From Diplosphaera chodatii (taxonomy: Eukaryota > Chlorophyta > Trebouxiophyceae > Prasiolales > Stichococcaceae): a stretch of DNA of 64,000 bases. The DNA lies in assembly GCA_032358165.1 (NCBI GenBank), contig JAALGY010000041.1, positions 1,612,001 to 1,676,000 on the forward strand. Reading direction: 5' to 3'. Within the stretch, counting starts at the first letter, position 1. Each line of letters begins with the position of its first letter. Of the stretch, positions 38,725 through 49,723 are shown piece by piece. The notes beneath the pieces were generated by a model. The model did not search any database. It was not told where the DNA came from and worked only from the letters and a program-made list of their open reading frames with translations. The translations under genes were made by a program, and so were the position numbers.

Positions 38725-40599
38725 CTACCGGTAGCGCTTGAGCGACAGGCTGCACCAACATGACACATCCACTTCAGAGAGGTTCAGATGACGCAACATT
38801 GAGGACGCAGCTGCAGGTTCGGACCAGAGGGTAATCAAGGGATCTTGCACACAGGAGCAAAGTCAGCAGGTGAGCCAGTCAGACGGTGGCACCCCGTCCC
38901 TCGGACGCACCTGTTGTTGCGCTTCCAGGTGGCGCGGCGGGAGGGGCGCAGCTTGTTGGTGGCGTGGCCCCGGTGCCGCAGCCCGCGGTACTTCTTGCCC
39001 GCGCTGGTCAGGCCCCGCAGCTCGCGGTGCTTGTGCACCGGGTTCACGATCCAGTTGATGCGCGGGTCCTGCATGTCATGGAAGACTGGTGAGCCGGGGT
39101 TTGTGGCTGCTGCAGGCTGCAAGCTTCCCTGCCAAGGCGACGCAGCATGCTGGGACTATGCCGCACTGCAGACAGGCAGAGTGTTTGGCGGGAGGGTGAG
39201 ACGGGTGTAGCGCATACCCGGCGGATGGCGTTGTGCTCAGGGTCCACCAGGATGACCTCGTAGTACTTGTAGGTCGAGTCCTGCGACCAGTCCGGGCCCA
39301 GTCAGTGCTTGGGCGCCTGCTGAACAACTCGTGCCTGTGGCTGAGACTATTCTGTGCTAACCCACATGCCAGGCAAGCATGCAGCGAGGTGAGGGCGGCA
39401 AGCATTGGCCATGCTGCAGGTGTGACCCGCATGAGCCGGGTTTCAGGGATGCCAGCAAGGGTCGCCACGCCTGCTGCTCACCTGGTTCACCCAGTAGGAG
39501 TTCAGCACGCGCAGGGAGCCGATCTTGCGGCCCACGCGCTCCTCGGCGATGTTCTTCAGGTTGCGCGTCGGCTTCAGCTGCGTGATGCCCTGGTGCACCG
39601 GCTTGCCGTACACGATTCCCTGCAGCACAGGCAGCACAGCGGGGCATAAGCCCAGATCGCGTGCAAGCAGAGCAGTCGCCTGCTGCAAAGCTGCGCGGTA
39701 CCTTCACGCTGCTGAGTGGCCTGCTAAACCTGCTGTGCACACGACAGCTGCCCAGCTGCCACGCTTACTGCCGGCTCCACACCGCAGGCTGGCCCCCGCT
39801 ATGCTGCTTGTCTGCCACAACGCACCAGACCGCCACCAGCGGTGGCCTGAGGGTGGGCGCTGCTGACGACAGGTCACCCACCTTGGAGACGGGCTTCTTG
39901 CGGCCGCCGCGGCGCACCCGCACCCGGTACACCACATAGCCCTGCTTGGCCTTGTAGCCCAGGCGGCGCGCCTTGTCCGGGCGGCTGGGGCCCGTCAGGC
40001 GGACCAGGCTGGGCAGCTGGCGGTACTCCCACGCGCGCACGCGCAGCAGGAAGCGGAGCACATCGCTGCAGGCAGCAGATGTGTGTTTTGTGGCATACAC
40101 ACACCAAAGAACCCAGCTGACAATGCTGCAGGGTTGATCACGCCACTCTGACCATGCCACTGTGGTTACATGTCGACGCAAGGACTGCAGACAGCTGCAG
40201 TCACGGCTTTGGTCGAGTCCTCGGCTCCAGCGCACAAGGGTGCGGCTGCGGAAGGACACTGGAGTCTCACCTTTGCTTGCGCTTCCACAGCTCCTCCACA
40301 TACTGCAGGCACGAAGATGTCACCAAGTCAGGATGTTGCAAAGCGCATTGGCGTGCAACTCAGACGATGTTGCGAACAGAAGATGGTCCCAGCAGACTGC
40401 TCCATCCAGGTTGAGTCTGGCCATCACGGCTGCTACACACAGGGTCGGTGCTGCTTTGCATCGAATTGCAAGGAGCAGGCTGCACCGATCTGTACAGCAG
40501 CAGCCGGTTTGCTGTAAGCACAAGGCAAGGCCTTGCAGATGCCCAGCAACACGAGCACGCATGCACAGGGCTGCAGACACGCGCCTTGTACGCGCCCAT
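38725..40599 (-). CDS. RPL15: 60S ribosomal protein eL15, 7 exons
   Basis: Exons 40585-40599, 40271-40302, 39882-40065, 39482-39619, 39218-39280, 38911-39068 and 38725-38749 total 615 bases and encode exactly 204 residues, the usual eL15 length. The product runs [136 protein letters not shown] and ends [10 protein letters not shown]. It is a structural component of the large cytosolic ribosomal subunit. The first exon is only five codons, and intron 1 begins with GC rather than GT: the invariant MGAYKY junction allows no GT donor. The eight-codon last exon is also easily missed. Confidence 0.97.
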
Positions 40600-40922
40600 A
40601 GTGAGCTCCTCCTCGCTCCCACGATGCTGCCTGAAGCACCTAAGAGGCAGAACGTCGGCCCAAGCACCGGCCTTGGTCCGCCGGCGCTAGATTCCACAAT
40701 GCAGAAACTCCGAGCTAACCCTGCCGAAATGCTTCCAGCAGCCAGCTGGCGACGTGCTGCCCAGTGATGACCTGGCACCATTGCATACCAATTCGCTGCT
40801 GTGCGCCTTGCCTCGTGCTTCATCGCGGCAAAGTCTTTCATCAAGAGTTCCCAGCACTCCAAGCGCTGTCAAACACCTGAGTAACATAAGTCGTTTGGCA
40901 AAGGAGCACCCTGCTGCACCTT
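40600..40922. promoter_or_regulatory. Divergent 5' region between eL15 (-) and a membrane-protein gene (+)
   Basis: 323 bases between divergent start codons. No TATA box or polypyrimidine tract stands out. Confidence 0.4.
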
Positions 40923-42020
40923 ATGGCATTCGCCTCGGGGCTCTGCCACCGTCAGCTCAGCAGTCGATGCACAGTTGTGCGCAGCAGCGAACGCAGTGGA
41001 CCAAATTCTTCGACCCTGCAATCACACTCGTTGCATGCAGCATCGAGAAAGGCATTGCCGGTGCGGCGCACACGCAGCGCATGCCGAGCAGGGAGTGAGT
41101 CCACAGGTGGGTGACGCCGCAAGCGAAGACTGTGACCCCCGCCCTATGAATCTGCCCTGTGCATGGGCGCTGCTAGAAAGCTTGGCGGCATCATTTGCTG
41201 TAGTGCCACCACTGCTATTGGCAAATCATGCACTGAAAACGCTGAATGGCGCGCCACTTAGTGCAGATGGCGAGGACAGCACAGAGTCGCTGTTCAAGGA
41301 GGAGCTGCGGAAGCGAGGCCTGACCGGCGGTGCTGTGAAGGCCGACGACCGTGAGGGATCAGGCAGGCTCATCACTATGCGCAGGATAGGAAGCAAGCTT
41401 TGTGATGCGGCCATGCAGTGGCAGTCTCTCCTTGCAAGCACACCATTCCTGTGCAGGGGCAAAGCCGTCGCTGCCGCAGTTCCGGGGTCAGCCAGATGGG
41501 TCCAATGGAGGTCAGCTGGAGCGCTCACGGAGGCTCAACTCAGAGGGCCTCGAGGCATGCAAGCATAGTTGCTGTCGTATCATGGCTCACGTGTGCAACT
41601 GCATAGCTCGTTGTCAATTGCATGTCACCTTCTGCTCAACACAGCAATCTATGATGATGCTGTTGAATGCAGGGCTTGATTCCCAGGGCTACAGAGCTGG
41701 CCAAGCTTGGCGGCACATTCTGGGTGTCTTTCTTCCCGTTCATTGGCCTCGTCATCGCTGCCTTCATCGTCCTGTATTTGGTAGGCAGATGCCGCCACTG
41801 TCAGCTGTCTGCAATGTCATCAGCATGAGATACCCTCACCCAATGCAACATTTTATGTATGTGACACCATTGGCTGAACGCTAACATGGCCGTATGGTGC
41901 TCAATGCAGTTCACTGGCACCACCTTCATCCACCAGGGAAACAGCCGCATGGCCGTACCAGAGTACCTGGACAGGAGCTTGTTCTCTGAGGAGCCTGCTC
42001 CTCAGCAGTCTAGGGATTGA
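40923..42020 (+). CDS. Unidentified single-pass membrane protein, probably plastid-targeted
   Basis: Exons 40923-41106, 41267-41362, 41457-41554, 41673-41780 and 41910-42020 join in phase for 198 residues. The first ~58 residues are rich in Ser, Arg and Ala with no acidic residue before an Ala-Cys-Arg-Ala site, like a chloroplast transit peptide. Then come an acidic/basic stretch (FKEELRKRGL), QLERSRRLNSEGLEGLIPRA and one strong transmembrane segment (TFWVSFFPFIGLVIAAFIVL), followed by a short tail FTGTTFIHQGN...QQSRD. I do not recognise the family. A thylakoid or envelope location is inferred from the leader plus one membrane span. This model needs GC donors for introns 2 and 3, so the middle exons are less certain than the first and last two. 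Confidence 0.55.
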
Positions 42021-42389
42021 TACAGCAGTGCAGATTGGGCATCGGATTCAGATGCTGTATAGTGACATGCATGTATGTCCAAGCTGATACTGCAGAGCGC
42101 ATGAGTCTTGAATCGAGGGGTCTTTGGAGGTTTTAACAATCATTGGTCCATGGCATGCTGGTGACTGGGTGAGTGCTATGATCTGCATGGGTCTGGGGGA
42201 GGGGCGCAGGGAGCGACCGAGTTGTGTGTCTACTATTGTGTTGCAGATTTGCTCGAAGCAGTCGTCCACCAGACGGTCACAGATGCAGATGCCAAACAGA
42301 CAGACCGTCAGCATGGCATATGCACGAAAGCCTTCCCCCAAATGCTGCTTCCACCATTGCATGCATCGTGGAGACGTATCATGCCAACC
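42021..42389. other. Convergent intergenic region
   Basis: 369 bases holding the 3' ends of the membrane-protein gene and the ATP synthase subunit gene. Nothing else recognised. Confidence 0.45.
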
Positions 42390-44162
42390 TCATAGCACCG
42401 GCTTGGCCTTCAGCTCAGCCGGATCCACCTACGCAGCAGTGCAACCGCTTGCGCCCTGTTGAGTGAAAAGTGCATGCAGATAGACACATGCAGTGAACAG
42501 CATCGAGTCACACCGCTCAGTGAGCACCAACTCGAACGATGTAGGTTGATCAGCAAGGGCCAGCAGACTGCACCTGCACAAAGTCCAGATTGTCGCGCCG
42601 CTTCACTGTCTCCATGTCCTCCACCACTTTGGAGCGCAGCGAATCCAGCTGCTGCTTGTACTGCAGAGTGGGAAGACACGCATGGTCGAGTTGTGTGACA
42701 TGCACACGCAAGCAGCCAGCATCTACCATTTCAACGTGACCAACGAGGCATTTCAACGTTGACCAACGGGAGTAAAGAGACAGTAATAGGGTGTGTGTAT
42801 GCAACAGATGTGCACCATGTCGAAGATGGCCTTGTCCTTGATTTTGTCGTAAGAGTCCAGCTTGTGCTTAGCTTGGATGTCCTGCAGGCACGGCATGCGT
42901 ATTTGAGCGCTGCTGTCCCGAAGCAGCATACACATAAACCGCCTGCCCTTGCCCAGCGAAACAGAGCTTGTGACCAACTGCAGCGTTGCTGCAGTTGGAC
43001 GCAGTCATCACAGTCTGATGCACACCCCAATTTGTTTGCCAAGTGCCTCCAGTCCCTTGTCAGAGTTGAGGTCTGCAGCGTCCACCGCTTGCTCGATCTC
43101 GGCTGCATTCAGTGCACAGAGATACCATCTGGCTATGCACTGCAGCATGATGTCTTGACGATGCCCAAAGGACAAGGCGGTAACTGTGCACACACAGGAG
43201 TGTTGTCATGCACTGTGCAAGAGGCGTTGCAAGCACAGACAAGAGCATCGAAACAGTCCATCAAGGAGGTCTCACCAAGCACACTCGAGTACTCGCCAAA
43301 GTCGCGGCTCTCAGCAGTGCTGGCAAGGAAGCCGCGCAGATCGCCATGCGCAGCATACAGCTGGTATTCTAGGTTCGCTTCCAACGCCTCCGAGTGGTCT
43401 GGCAACCCCACCTATATCGATGACAAGCTGCCTTCTGTTTCTCAGAGGCGGTTCAGCGTTATGCGGCAGTACCCGGTGGCCGAGCGAGCCGCTGCAAATA
43501 CCCCCTGGATGCGTGTGAGCGGTCGATGCACAAACATGGTGCGGCCGCCGATGGCAGCGGTGCCAAGGCGACATGCAGGGTGAGTGCCATGGAGATGGCC
43601 GGGCCTCACCTTCTTGCGGAGCGCCTCCATCTCCTGCGCATACTTTTTGATCGCTGCCTCATCCCCATTCAGCGGCGCCTTGATGTTCTGCAGGTGCAGA
43701 AACGTGGTCTGCTCACTGCTGCGCTAGTCTGTGCCGACGCAGCTGTTGGGTCCAATTCTCCCCCACCTGGCTCAAGACAACAGCAAGTTATTAGTGCATG
43801 TGTGCTGGGGGCCACCAACAGCGCACCTTGCTGCCATCAAGGAGCGCCTGGTATTGCTGCTGCTGCTCTTTGAACGTGTCGAACACCAGGTCGCTTTCAT
43901 TGCCTGTGCATATACATCAGCACTGCCGGTGACCGTCTGTGCTGTTGTCATCTCCATTCCATGCCATAGGAAATGGACTTGGAGACAACGTCACTTACCA
44001 CCGACTCCTGTGGCAAACGCCCTGCACACGCCTGCCGAACGGCCGATCTGCAAGCAGCGGGCCCGATTCAGGAAGGACCTGGCAAGTCAGCGCGCGCTGC
44101 GGACGTTGCCAAAGCACACTTAGTTAGGCACTTACCGCCACTGCCCGCCCCAACCTCAACAT
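42390..44162 (-). CDS. Probable mitochondrial ATP synthase 24 kDa subunit (FAd/MGP1-like), 9 exons
   Basis: Exons 44136-44162, 43999-44047, 43827-43903, 43610-43687, 43276-43411, 43026-43102, 42816-42881, 42574-42660 and 42390-42428 join in phase for 211 residues (about 24 kDa). The start MLRLGRAVAIGRSAGVCRAF is a typical mitochondrial presequence (Arg, Ala, no acids). The body is all-helical and charged: DEAAIKKYAQEMEALRKKVG then LPDHSEALEAN, HGDLRGFLAS, AEIEQAVDAADLNSDKGLEA, AKHKLDSYDKIKDKAIFDM and LRSKVVEDMETVKRRDNLDF, ending VDPAELKAKPVL. The block K-Y-A-x-x-M-x-x-x-R-x-x-x-G-x-P-x-H-S-E matches what I recall of the plant-specific 24 kDa F1Fo subunit. That family assignment comes from memory of the plant protein. 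Other mitochondrial coiled-coil proteins remain possible. Confidence 0.6.
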
Positions 44163-44676
44163 GGTCAGGGCCTGGACCATGCCGCAACCTTAGCTTCAAC
44201 GCTCTGCTGCTGTTGTACTTTCAGTAGGGCACCCACGACGGTGAGTGATCTTGTGTGACAAACTGCTATGTTGGATCGATGAGCGCTACGGCTGTGCACG
44301 GATCCACGTAGATGGTCCACCTCAGCTGCTGGTGGCTGACAGAGGGAACGGCTACTGATCAACTGATGGCGCATCGGATCACTGCCAGGCGTCTCCACAC
44401 TATATGGACTTTAGGACCTGAATGTACTGAGCGATCTGGTATATTGCAAACTCCTTGCATGAAGACAGAGGTCGTCGTGGCTCTCAGCCATCGAGCCATG
44501 CTGCCATTACAGGTTCGCAGCATCACCACCATTGCCAGCTTGCTACACTGTTGCGGTTGCACCAAAAGCTCCCATATGCCCTTTGTGTGTAAAACTTTTG
44601 TGCAAGCCCTGTTTCCGTGCGAGCTTCTGCTTTAAGAACGTCACCGGTGCGGCGCACAGCGGCCGCGGGCCACCAA
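44163..44676. promoter_or_regulatory. Shared 5' region of the ATP synthase 24 kDa-type gene (-) and COX11 (+)
   Basis: 514 bases between two divergently transcribed genes for mitochondrial respiratory-complex proteins. No individual motif identified. Confidence 0.45.
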
Positions 44677-46377
44677 ATGCAGCGTTTTTGCAGGAGCCTT
44701 TTAGATCAATTGCACCATGTGCAACCATACAGGCCACAGCAGCTTGTGTCACTTGCTGAGTTCACAGCATCCGGCTCGGGTACAGGCCATTCAACGCTGC
44801 AGCGGAGCGGTGCATATGTGTGGCAGCATAGCGCTGGGACTATATCAACGACCGCCTCCTTTGGCAGCACAGCAGTCAGCGCGCCATGCAGTCTAGCTGC
44901 ACATGCTGCACGCACATACAGATGTTGGGGGTCAGGCGCCTGCCGCAACCATTGGCAAGCGGCGTACATGACAGCGATGGGGCAGGTCGCTGCTCCGGGT
45001 GGGCCATTTGTAGCATCGAGAGGGTTCGCGACAGGAACACTGCAACCACGGCGGACAGGTACTGGCGGCTGGCGTGCTAATCCGGCACATCAGGCCCTAT
45101 ACCTGGTAAGCTGTAGGGCGTGGACTGCACGGGCGCCTCTGCACTTTCAGCATTGTGCGGGCGAGTGGGTCAATGAACTTTCCGATGGACCATACGATGC
45201 TCTGACTCCGCAGATTGCCTTCACGGTCGGCATGGTGGGCGTCACCTATGCAGCGGTGCCATTGTACCGCATGTTTTGCCAGGTGCGATGCCGCACGATG
45301 CTGTGGTGGAATGCCGTTGTGCCTAAGAATGTAGAGCCCGCATAACGAGTGTGTCCTCGTTCCTCTTGCAGGCCACTGGGTATGGTGGCACAGTTGCTGA
45401 GGGGAAGGTGCGTGGATGTGCACACGTCATGTGGTCCCGTCTGCCTGTGGGCGGTCAGCTGCGCAGAGTGTCCCCATGTTGTATGCTGGAGAGGTGACAC
45501 CATCGCGGCTGCTCTCTGCACAGACGGTAGAAGATAAGATCAGAGCCAGGCAGGAGAATCCGGATGCTGCCACAGAGGAGGCAGCGGCAGCACGCGAGCT
45601 GACGGTGTCATTCAACGCCGATGTCAATGACGGCATGCCCTGGCGCTTCCTGCCCTCCCAGAGGGCTGTGAAGGTAGAAACCCTGGCTGCCATTAGGTGC
45701 CGCTAGTTGGCTGCAGAAGGTCGCCACACAAAGCGCACCGTGCATAGGAGCAGCCTTTCTGCGACATGCCAAGTAATGACAGTCAGCATTTTGTACAGAT
45801 CCGGCCAGGGCAGAGCACATTGGCATTCTACACTGCTGAGAACGTCAGCAACAAAGTGATCACCGGCGTCTCCACCTACAACGTCACACCGCCGCAGGCG
45901 GGCACCTACTTCAACAAGATTCAGTGCTTCTGCTTTGAGGTGCGCTCTCTTCTGCCTGACTGATGCCATCCCACGGCAATGAACCAAATTTCGTCAGGTT
46001 GACTGGCAGCCTGTAAATGCCGACGACCCAAGCTTTCGTGACGCAAGCAGTGCACCGTGCACGGGCTGCAGGAGCAGAAGCTGCGGCCTGGCGAGAAGAT
46101 TGATATGCCGGTCTTCTTCTATGTGGACCCGGAGTTTGCCACCGACCCCCGCATGAAGCGCGTCAACCATCTTACGCTTTCGTACACTTTCTTCAAGGTG
46201 ACAAACCGTTGCTGGCACGCATTGGTGAGCAGCCTCGCTGGGGAAGAATGGCGAGGGTGCTGATCTGTTGATGGGGTTCGGCAGGTGTTAGAGGAGAATG
46301 TGGAGGATGTGCCCTACGAGGGCCCAGCAGTGGCCAACCTTTGTGAGGGCGACATCCCTGCTGTCGCCACCGGCTAG
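44677..46377 (+). CDS. COX11: Cytochrome c oxidase assembly protein COX11, mitochondrial
   Basis: Exons 44677-45105, 45151-45282, 45372-45407, 45524-45673, 45799-45939, 46072-46197 and 46285-46377 join in phase (1107 bases, 368 residues). A long leader of about 145 residues precedes the transmembrane segment [20 protein letters not shown], then Q-A-T-G-Y-G-G. The intermembrane-space domain follows, with [38 protein letters not shown] and the copper-binding CFCFE motif, then [20 protein letters not shown] and [12 protein letters not shown]11 delivers copper to the CuB site of COX1 in the inner membrane. The leader is longer than in most homologues, so a later ATG (for example near 44967) could be the true start. 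Confidence 0.96.
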
Positions 46378-46631
46378 CCAGCAGGGAGCAGCGGACTGTG
46401 CATCGTGTCAGTACAAGCACCTAGGCTTAACGTCTTTGCAAAATGTACATACACGCGGACTTACTGGAGCAGCCCATGCACAGGGTACAAGCGATACGCT
46501 TGAGGTCAACAAAAGTTCTCAAACCCCAAATCATGAACCATACACATCATGAACAATCTCATAAGGTGCAACAAATACAATGAGGACTTCAGCATTCAGC
46601 ATCCTCTCTGGCACTCAAGGCCACAACTGTC

Positions 46632-49000
46632 TCACAGCCGTGCGGGCTCACACAGCACCTGCTGCACAGAGTTGCCTGCAGCGCATAGACAAGCACCGCC
46701 AGTGACGACGTGCACGAGCAGCCATGATAGGAGTCACATGCCATGTAGCTGCAGCGTGTGGGTCGAATCTCACCTGGGTCATGTTCGAAGTCAAACAGCA
46801 AGTGCGTCAGGTCGTGCTTCTGCTCCTGTGTGAGCTGCGCAGCACGCCGGCACAGAAATGGACCCATTGCGACCAGCAGTTTCTCGCTGGGACGGTAGCC
46901 CAGATGCCAGTGAGCCGAGAGGATGGCTGTCAAGTGTGCCGTGTCTGAGGTCTGGCTGAGCTGCCCACCGGCAGCTGCTGAGACACCACCGCGGCTGACC
47001 CCAAGCATGGTCTCTGACGACAACTTGTGGGCTAACTGCAACAGGCAGCAGCGCCTGATGTCAGCTGCTGGTTGCAGCGCCAGAGCGGCACCAAGTCAGT
47101 CGGTGACGGTGCAAATGTACAACCAAACCCTCGCCTCGCTAGAAGACGCAGACAAGAGCTCCCGCGTGGCAAGTGTCCTGTGCTGCAGCATTGCCAGGCT
47201 CCAGAGCACCTGCGTTTGTCGGCATCAAGAGTCACCATGGCGGGTGTACCCTCGAGTAGACACTCGATACAGCAGGTGCGCCACAGGTCAGCGCAACTAG
47301 GCAGAGTGGCACCTGAGCTGTGTGATCCAGCCTGGAGACAGCATTGAGATGCCGTGCGTCAATGCGACGGCGAGCAAAGCCTGCAGAAGCCCATACACTA
47401 ACGACTCATGGACCGTTTGAGGAGTGCATTGTCATTTAAGACTGCTCAAAGGTCGGGCACCTCGATACATACCCAGCACGGCATCCAACGCCTGCGACAC
47501 ATCCCCCGAGTAGTGGCCCAACAGGGCAAATGACCCCGTTAATGCTGCCAAATCGCTGCAAGACGATGACCCAGTCAGATACAGCATTGCGATGTGTGTC
47601 ATCGTCAGCTCCTCCAAAGAGTGAGTTGTGCATAGGAGAGAAGCCACAGCTTCAGAGCAGCAGCATAAGAATTCACAAACGGCACTGGCAGCACCTGGGG
47701 CTGAACGTGGCTTTGGCCGAGTGCTGGTTCATGAGGTGCATGCGTGCACGGGATGCCAGGGCATCCATCACATCGACCACTCCTGACTGTGCCAGCCAGA
47801 TACACACGGCGTACCTCAGCACAGGCATCACAGCTGGGATCAAGTCAAGTTTATGGTGAAGTAAGCAGTGAGATCAAGCATGAGAGCAAGGTAACGAACC
47901 TGCACGTCGGGTGGCTTTGCCTCTGCTGCAGCTGCATTGTCTGTTGCTGTGAGCATGCTGTTGACAGGCGGCAATGCTGGTAGTGCAGAAGCTGCTGTGG
48001 ATTCCTGCCGCGGTGGTTCAGACTGGGTGTGGCTTGTCGGCTGAGGAGGGCTGAAACCCTGCAAACTTATCAGGCTGCGATTGTGCCACTGATGCCGCAG
48101 CGGGGCTGGAGCATATGCAGATGCAATGGCCCAGCTAGCAGCTGGTATCTGTGCGTCTGCCAGCGGCGTCAGATGAAGCACCTGCACGAGTATTGCTGGT
48201 GAGCAACCGTGGCAACACTGCAACATGCCTGTCTGGTGTCTCTTATAGCAACACAAGCTGAACTTGCTCACCGGCCCATCAAAGACACGCAGCTGCAGCT
48301 CGGCCATGAGCCGCCCCAGGAAGTCATCAACAACTGGAGACACGCCGCCTGCGCGACCGCCCAGCTGCACAAATGCCGACAGTAGCAACACCACGTGCTC
48401 TGTCGATGCCTGATGCAACTCCTGCAGATGGGGTGTCTTTCGTGAGGATCAGCATACATCATGCACGGTGACAGGTGCAGACTGCTGTATCGATGGCAAG
48501 TCCTGAACGATGCAGAACTTTGGTGTGGTAACCACAGCGTACTGGTGCAGGTGTACCTCGCCACTGCTGTGCTGCGCGATGCCATTCAACAGGGCGGCGC
48601 GCGCCGCCTCTGACGGCAGCACATTCCGCACGGACGCCAGCGCAGATGCAGCCTGCTCCACGGAGAACGCAGGCAGCTGCACCAGCAGTGCATCCTCCAG
48701 CAGCTGGCGTGCCGTCCTGCTGTCATCCGTCCCACTGCCCGACCGCTCTATCAAATGCGACACCCGCTGTATGGCCACAACGATCGACGGCGGATCGAAC
48801 CTGCATGCGGAATAGCTGACCAGCTCTAAGCTCTTTCACCGCTGGCATGTGTCAAAGCTGCCAGCATCACCATCTTGACGACGGTCAGATTTGCTGGGTG
48901 ACGCACCGCTGCTGGCGGGCGGCACGGCGGACCAGCGCGAGAAGCGCGCTGTCATCTTCTGCTGCAAGCACCTCCCGCTGCAGATGGCTGCCAGCTCTGG
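46632..49000 (-). CDS. Helical-repeat protein, OPR/FASTK-like, probably an organellar RNA-binding protein
   Basis: A minus-strand multi-exon gene made of repeated ~38-residue helical pairs: SALLALVRRAARQQR (about 48930), FDPPSIVVAIQRVSHLIERS (48770), LLEDALLVQLPAFSVEQAAS (48690) ALASVRN, VLLLSAFVQLGGRAG (48380), LADAQIPAASWAIASAYAP (48150), and HLTAILSAHWHLGYRPSEKL (46910) plus LTHLLFDFEHDPG. The last exon gives NSVQQVLCEPARL then stop (46632). The pattern, a leucine-rich helix followed by hydrophobic-Ala-x-x-hydrophobic, resembles algal octotricopeptide and FAST-kinase-like proteins (Tbc2 type) that act on single chloroplast or mitochondrial mRNAs. I saw no RAP domain. The 5' end was not resolved: candidate leader codons lie at about 49158-49203, but their phase does not fit. 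Internal exon borders are approximate. Confidence 0.5.
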
Positions 49001-49723
49001 AGTGCGCGCGGCAGCATGCCTGCCGGCAAGAGGAGCAGACATGTCACATGCCCGCACTTGATAAGCAAAAGCAGCAAGGCGTTGAGATGGATGCACATGA
49101 TGCACATGGTATGCTGCTTGAAACGATAGAGCACCGGCGAGCAAAAGTGCAGAGTACCTGGCGTGTCCAGGAGTGCCGCAGCACGCAGGGCAGATGCGCG
49201 CATGCTGGATGCAATGTCAAATGGCGCAGCATGTGTGCGTCGAGCAACGGCGTTCAGTGTGCACACACACCTTTGTAACATCGTGACTCGTAGAGTGCAC
49301 GGCACTTGGCATCTCTGGTGACCAGAGCTCATTGTCTGACACTGGAGACCAGTCGCCAGGGATGCTGCACCTGCATTTGTCACTTGGTGCTTGTCTGCCA
49401 TACTGGCCCTTGCATCGTCAACTCGAGCGACTCGAAAGTGCAAGGTGTTTGTTCAGGCAGGTTGGCCGTTGCCACCGGGAGAATTGAATCGCCTGCCACC
49501 CCATCAGTGTGCCACTCAGCTCCTAACTCTGCATCCAGCGCTTGTTGGCGCGCTTCGCTGCTCGAAGTGGCACATCAGGATCCGGGAGCTATTGGTAGCG
49601 CTATTAGCGCCTGCAAAACGCCACAGCACCAGCTATTGCAGGAGGTCTTGAGCAAGCCCTGCGGCAGCACGGGGCGTCAGCCCGGGACCCGCCTGTGCGG
49701 ACCCGCACTGCGGCAGCGCTGAC
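49001..49723. other. 5' region of the helical-repeat gene (-) and RPN8 promoter (+)
   Basis: Probably contains one or two unresolved 5' exons of the minus-strand gene plus the divergent promoter region. A peptide MRASALRAAALLDTP at 49158-49203 (minus) looks like an organelle-targeting start but does not splice in phase to the next exon I could find. Confidence 0.35.

Noticed and set aside
40923..42020. Identification of the single-span protein as LPA2
   Set aside because: Size and plastid leader fit, but the LPA2 sequence as I remember it has two membrane spans and different flanking motifs.
49158..49203. Start exon for the helical-repeat gene (MRASALRAAALLDTP)
   Set aside because: The donor phase does not match the acceptor phase of the next supported exon, so it was left out of the gene model.
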